Positions 60,684 to 64,000 of a stretch of 64,000 bases of DNA are shown piece after piece. The notes beneath the pieces were generated by a model. That model did not search any database. It was not told the origin of the DNA and saw nothing but the letters and a program-made list of their open reading frames with translations. Origin of the DNA: Aureimonas sp. AU12 (GTDB taxonomy: Bacteria; Pseudomonadota; Alphaproteobacteria; Rhizobiales; Rhizobiaceae). Made by a program: the position numbers and the translations under genes. The DNA is taken from positions 1 through 64,000 of the forward strand of contig NZ_BBWH01000043.1 in NCBI RefSeq assembly GCF_001463705.1. The letters are read 5' to 3'. Within the stretch, counting starts at the first letter, position 1, and every line of letters starts with the position of its first letter.

Positions 60684-61349
60684 CTATCCCGCGCTTTTTA
60701 CCACCGTCCGGGCGGTCGCCAGGTCCTCCGGCGTGTTGATGTTGAAGAACGGATCGACGAGCGATCCCTCTGTGGGCAGCTCGAACGGCGCGACCCGCCG
60801 ACCCTCGCGATCCATCACCGCGGCCAGCGACCGCGACCGGTTGGGCAGCAGGGGATCGAGCGGAAGGTCGTCCAGGGACTCGCACGGCCAGAGCGCGATG
60901 GTCGGATGCAGCCGCCCGCCGGACGAGGCGACGGCGACGCGCCCCTTGCCAGGCGCGCATGCCAACCGGGCGACGAGGTCGTGCGGCAGGAACGGCGTGT
61001 CGCCGGCGACGCAGACGAGGTCGAACCGATGACCCAGCGCCGCCGTGAAATGACGCCCGGCGGCATCGAGACCGGCGAGCGGTCCCGGGAACCCGGCATC
61101 GGCATCTTCGACGCAGGGCAAATCGAAGTCCCGATACAGCGCCGGCTCGTTCGTCGAGATCGCGATCGCCTCGGCTTGTAGGCGCAGCCGCTCGATCGCG
61201 TGGGCGAGAAGTGGACGACCGCCGAGATCGAGCAGCATTTTCGGGACCGTGCCACCCATGCGCGAGCCTCGCCCGCCGGCCAGGATCACGGCAACGGTCG
61301 CCCTGGCCGACATGCGCGCGTCGCTCGTCGTCCGCTTGTGGGCCACCAT
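60684..61349 (-). CDS. mobA: Molybdenum cofactor guanylyltransferase
   Basis: The protein has 221 residues and links GTP to molybdopterin to make the MGD cofactor. Nucleotidyltransferase motif VAVILAGGRGSRMGGTVPKMLLDLGGRPLL, then FDLVCVAGDTPFLPHDLV and FFNINTPEDLATA. ATG at 61349 lies two bases after the EamA stop; a second ATG 12 codons later (MSARATVAV) is equally likely. The same cofactor pathway has moaA at the right edge of the window, also on the minus strand. Confidence 0.93.
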   Translation of the reverse strand: MVAHKRTTSDARMSARATVAVILAGGRGSRMGGTVPKMLLDLGGRPLLAHAIERLRLQAEAIAISTNEPALYRDFDLPCVEDADAGFPGPLAGLDAAGRHFTAALGHRFDLVCVAGDTPFLPHDLVARLACAPGKGRVAVASSGGRLHPTIALWPCESLDDLPLDPLLPNRSRSLAAVMDREGRRVAPFELPTEGSLVDPFFNINTPEDLATARTVVKSAG

Positions 61350-61351
61350 GC

Positions 61352-62269
61352 TCAATGAACCTGCGCTTTGGGCGCCTGCAGGATCCCGCGACGCGACTCG
61401 CGATGGATCATGTAGGCGCCGCTTCCCACGACGATCGCCGATCCCAGAAGCTCGGCTGCGTCCGGCCGCTCGCCGAGGAAGGCGATTCCGAAGACGAAGG
61501 CGAAGAGCAGCACCGTGTAGCGAAACGGCGCCACGAAGCCCATGTCGCCGGTGCGCATCGAGGCGACGATCATCACGTATCCAAGGCCAACGGCGACAGA
61601 AGCCACCGACAGGATCAGCCAGAGCCAACCCGTCATCGGCTCCCACCCGACCACGGGCAGCAGGCCGAACCCCACCGCCGAGACCGCGATCGAGGTCACG
61701 CTGGCAACGAAGAGCGAGGGCAGCGTGGCGGGCATCCGACGGGTCACGAGGTCGCGCATCGCCGCGAAGCCGACGGAGATCAGCACCCAGACCGCATAGA
61801 TGTTGAAGCCGTCCGAGGTCGGTCGAAGGATCACGAGGACGCCGATGAAGCCGACGAGAATAGCCAGCCAGCGGCGCCAGCCCACCCGTTCCCCCAGGAA
61901 CAGGGCGGCGGCCAGCGTGATCGTCAGCGGCAAGGCCTGGAAGATCGCCGAGGCGTTGGCCAGCGGCAGGTGCTGGAGCGCCGAGATGTAGGCGAGGGTG
62001 GTGCCGATATCCGCGCCGGTTCGCAGGAGAACGGTCGGTGCCAGAACGGCGCGGGGCGGCCGCAGGGCGCCCCGCCACCGGGCGACCAGAAGCAGGAGGA
62101 TCGCGGTCAACCCGCTGCGCAGAGCCATGACCTGCGCCGGTTCGATCGACGCCGTCGCCAGTTTCACCAGCATGTCGTTGACCGCAAACGACGCCATGGC
62201 CCCGGACATCAGCAAGGCGGCGCGAACGTTGTCGGACAAGGTGGAAAAGCGAAGCGAAAGGGCGGACAC
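61352..62269 (-). CDS. EamA/DMT family transporter
   Basis: The protein has 305 residues, ten predicted membrane helices and two EamA repeats (about 15-145 and 160-290). Elements include SFAVNDMLVKLA, LPLANASAIFQALPLTITLAAALFLGERVGWRRW and FRYTVLLFAFVFGIAFLGERPD. It resembles the group of S-adenosylmethionine or riboflavin-type importers, but the substrate is unknown. It is in a close pair with mobA. Confidence 0.9.
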   Translation of the reverse strand: MSALSLRFSTLSDNVRAALLMSGAMASFAVNDMLVKLATASIEPAQVMALRSGLTAILLLLVARWRGALRPPRAVLAPTVLLRTGADIGTTLAYISALQHLPLANASAIFQALPLTITLAAALFLGERVGWRRWLAILVGFIGVLVILRPTSDGFNIYAVWVLISVGFAAMRDLVTRRMPATLPSLFVASVTSIAVSAVGFGLLPVVGWEPMTGWLWLILSVASVAVGLGYVMIVASMRTGDMGFVAPFRYTVLLFAFVFGIAFLGERPDAAELLGSAIVVGSGAYMIHRESRRGILQAPKAQVH

Positions 62270-62456
62270 GGCGTGGGACTTCAGCGACGGGAGTGGGCGG
62301 GGTCAGGCCCCTTCCTACGGTTCCCTGATCGATCGGGCTAGGGTTTCCACCCCAAAATCGTGGTCGTGAGAATTTGAGCATTTTGGGAAAGAGTTGCGCA
62401 ATCGGCACGCCGCTAGACATGTTGATGGAAGAGCGCCCACGGAAAGGCGGCACCTC

Positions 62457-62729
62457 ATGTCGACCGACTATCAAACGATCTCGCAGGACGCCAAGCGGCA
62501 GTCCGACCTCTCCGCATGGCGCAAGAACTGGTCGCCCGTAATCGCCCGGTCGACCACCAGCGTTGAGGGCCGGACATCGGCTTTCGACGTGACACCGGCG
62601 CAGGCTGCCGATGCGGCGCGGACCGTGTCCTTCAGCATGCCGCTTTTTCTCGTGCGTTCGATCGAAACGTCCACCGGTTCCACGAACCGGGTGGCCGCCG
62701 CTGCGGCCTATGCCGAAATGGGGGAGTAA
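62457..62729 (+). CDS. Small protein of unknown function
   Basis: The protein has 90 residues: MSTDYQTISQDAKRQSDLSA, then WRKNWSPVIARSTTSVEGRT, FDVTPAQAADAARTVSFSMP and a tail AAAAAYAEMGE. It has no signal or membrane segment. The GGAAAGGCGG site precedes the ATG. A very strong hairpin terminator follows 26 bases after the stop, which supports an expressed gene. I recognise no family. 62270-62456, upstream, holds no other gene. Confidence 0.6.
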   Translation: MSTDYQTISQDAKRQSDLSAWRKNWSPVIARSTTSVEGRTSAFDVTPAQAADAARTVSFSMPLFLVRSIETSTGSTNRVAAAAAYAEMGE

Positions 62730-62754
62730 CCGCTCTTCGCCACATCGTTCAGAC

Positions 62755-62797
62755 CAGAAAGGGGTGGCCGGCGCCCAACGCCGACCACCCCTTTCTG
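62755..62797. terminator. Very strong bidirectional terminator
   Basis: A 19-base inverted repeat with one mismatch (CAGAAAGGGGTGG-C-CGGCG, loop CCCAA, CGCCG-A-CCACCCCTTTCTG) separates the 90-residue gene from the convergent Gly-zipper lipoprotein gene. The AAA/TTT at the stem base serves both directions. Confidence 0.8.
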
Positions 62798-62820
62798 CGT
62801 GCCCCAGACGTGTCCGCGGA

Positions 62821-63048
62821 TCAGTAGTAGCCGCGACGACCGGACTGGTTGCCGATGACGGCGCCTGCCGTTCCACCTGCCAGGCCGCCGATCAGCGCAC
62901 CGCCGGAGCCGCCGACAGCATTGCCGACCACCGCGCCACCGACGCCGCCGATCGCGGCGCCGCCGACCGTGCGCTCCGACGTCGTGCAACCAGCCGTGGC
63001 GAGAAGAACGGCACCGAGTGCCAATGAAGATTTGATAAGCGGCGTCAT
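62821..63048 (-). CDS. Glycine-zipper lipoprotein
   Basis: The protein has 75 residues. A lipoprotein signal, MTPLIKSSLALGAVLLATAGC, is followed by TTSERTVGGAAIGGVGGAVVG and similar glycine-zipper repeats that resemble SlyB/YmgG-type envelope proteins (GGSGGALIGGLAGGTAGAVIG). A small tail, NQSGRRGYY, ends it. The ATG at 63048 was chosen because AAGG precedes it and the signal starts there. A perfect stress promoter lies upstream. An outer-membrane or envelope-stability role is inferred. Confidence 0.9.
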   Translation of the reverse strand: MTPLIKSSLALGAVLLATAGCTTSERTVGGAAIGGVGGAVVGNAVGGSGGALIGGLAGGTAGAVIGNQSGRRGYY

Positions 63049-63085
63049 CGTGGACCTTTCCATACGCGTCCCATTCTCGCCATCT

Positions 63086-63110
63086 AACGTTGTGGGCACG
63101 GGGCGGTTCC
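63086..63110 (-). promoter_or_regulatory. Candidate EcfG/RpoE2 general-stress promoter of the Gly-zipper lipoprotein
   Basis: On the minus strand GGAAC (63110-63106), 16 bases, CGTT (63089-63086) is an exact match. The start codon is 37 bases downstream. The element lies between the moaA stop and this gene. Confidence 0.72.
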
Positions 63111-63115
63111 CGGCG

Positions 63116-64000
63116 CTACCCGCCGGTGACGCTCATGTGACGGGCCACGGCCGGTCGCCGGGTTGCGCGATCGATGATGAAGTCGTGCCCCTTGGGCTTG
63201 CGGCGGATGGCCTCGTCGATCGCGGCGTGCAACAGGCCGTCGCTCTCCGACGCCCGCATCACGCTGCGCAGGTCCGCCGCATCCTCCTGCCCAAGGCACA
63301 TGTAGAGCGTGCCGGTACAGGTGACGCGCACCCGGTTGCAGCTTTCGCAGAAATTGTGCGTCATCGGCGTGATGAAGCCGAGGCGACCGCCCGTCTCGGC
63401 GACCTCGACATAGCGGGCGGGGCCACCGGTCTTGTAGGGAATGTCGCGGAGCGTGAATTCGTCCGCCAGCCGGGCCCGGACCGTCGAGAGCGGCAGGTAG
63501 CGATCGGTCCGGTCCTCCTCGATCTCGCCGAGCGGCATCGTCTCGATGAAGGTCATGTCCATGCCCTCGCCATGGGCCCAGCGCAGCATGTCCGAGAGCT
63601 CGGCCTCGTTGAAGCTCTTCAGCGCGACGGCGTTGATCTTGATCTTGATCCCCGCCGCCTGCGCCGCGCGAATGCCTTCGAGGACGCGGGCAAGATCGCC
63701 CCAGCGCGTGATCTCGCGAAACTTGTCGCCATCCAGCGTGTCGAGCGAGACGTTCAGCCGGCGCACGCCGCAATCGGCGAGTTCGGCCGCGTGGCGGGCC
63801 AGTTGCGAGCCGTTCGTCGTCAGCGTCAGCTCCTCCAGCGCGCCGGTCTTCAGATGCCGCGAGAGCGAGCGAACGAGATGCATGATGTTCTTGCGGACCA
63901 GCGGCTCGCCGCCGGTCAGCCGAAGACGCCGCACGCCGCGATCGATGAAGGCGCTCGCCAGCCGGTCGAGTTCCTCGAGCGTCAGCAGGTCGCGCTTAGG
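63116..64000 (-). CDS. moaA: GTP 3',8-cyclase (MoaA), 5' part outside the window
   Basis: This radical-SAM enzyme converts GTP to the first intermediate of the molybdenum cofactor. The frame is open to the right edge. The visible 294 residues begin before [15 protein letters not shown], so the N-terminal CxxxCxxC iron-sulfur motif is outside. The second cluster site is visible in [18 protein letters not shown]. The MoaA-typical C-terminus, ARHMSVTGG, ends in the essential double glycine. It is on the same strand as mobA but separated from it by several genes. Confidence 0.96.
   Translation of the reverse strand, partial: PKRDLLTLEELDRLASAFIDRGVRRLRLTGGEPLVRKNIMHLVRSLSRHLKTGALEELTLTTNGSQLARHAAELADCGVRRLNVSLDTLDGDKFREITRWGDLARVLEGIRAAQAAGIKIKINAVALKSFNEAELSDMLRWAHGEGMDMTFIETMPLGEIEEDRTDRYLPLSTVRARLADEFTLRDIPYKTGGPARYVEVAETGGRLGFITPMTHNFCESCNRVRVTCTGTLYMCLGQEDAADLRSVMRASESDGLLHAAIDEAIRRKPKGHDFIIDRATRRPAVARHMSVTGG

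Noticed and set aside
60684-62876. Minus-strand frame of 730 codons extending mobA upstream
   Set aside because: Only the last 221 codons are MobA. The rest runs through the EamA gene in another frame and has no domain.

Overview
The window is GC-rich chromosomal DNA from an alphaproteobacterium, most likely of the order Hyphomicrobiales (Rhizobiales). Four things point there: the block thyA-folA-hflK-hflC-degP-serB-miaA-ilvB-ilvH-ilvC, the acpXL-to-lpxXL locus for the very-long-chain fatty acid of lipid A, a circularly permuted tmRNA encoding the tag [12 protein letters not shown], and PleC/DivJ/PdhS-like kinase and BA14K families. The family cannot be fixed from the sequence alone. I see no insertion sequence, prophage, integrase or CRISPR array.

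Layout. 1-5.6 kb: the end of an M24 aminopeptidase, two BA14K-type secreted proteins and three consecutive coiled-coil proteins of unknown role. 5.7-12.5 kb: a UvrD/PcrA helicase and a large AsmA-like protein, transcribed divergently. 12.5-14.5 kb: an RHH-VOC fusion, DUF4169, the ClpXP adaptor sspB and, directly upstream on the same strand, the permuted tmRNA gene ssrA. 14.6-20.2 kb: thyA, folA, hflK, hflC and a DegP-type protease. 20.2-30.1 kb: an acetyltransferase with no standard start codon, serB and miaA back to back, and the branched-chain amino acid genes ilvB, ilvH and ilvC with LysE, RecD-like and TetR genes between them. ilvB is preceded by a 17-codon leader peptide containing Leu-Ile-Leu-Val and by a terminator. 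30.1-31.9 kb: PilZ, tRNA-Lys(CTT), YkgJ and DUF427.

32-39.7 kb: a five-gene polyprenyl-phosphate pentose locus. It holds an HAD-UbiA fusion, a DprE1-like oxidase, an ArnE/SMR-like flippase candidate, an extended SDR and a class III aminotransferase, and it faces a convergent GT-C-like membrane protein. I infer a surface (amino)pentose modification; this is the strongest candidate in the window for an undescribed system. 39.8-45.5 kb: a DUF1194 von Willebrand protein, a UPF0104 membrane protein, a phasin-like protein, an entericidin-type lipoprotein, a single-domain response regulator and a degenerate-GGDEF/EAL protein. 45.6-50.6 kb: the lipid A very-long-chain acyl operon, lacking the fabZ-type gene expected next to acpXL. 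50.6-64 kb: small unknown proteins, dusA, a retropepsin-like protease with DUF1289, a histidine kinase, an Lrp regulator, a beta-hydroxyacid dehydrogenase, TetR, a polar amino-acid ABC importer without its ATPase, mobA, an EamA transporter, a Gly-zipper lipoprotein and the 3' part of moaA.

Three small envelope or membrane genes (DUF1206, entericidin, Gly-zipper lipoprotein) carry exact GGAAC-N16/17-CGTT elements, the alphaproteobacterial general stress (EcfG/RpoE2) promoter. They probably form a local stress-induced envelope set.
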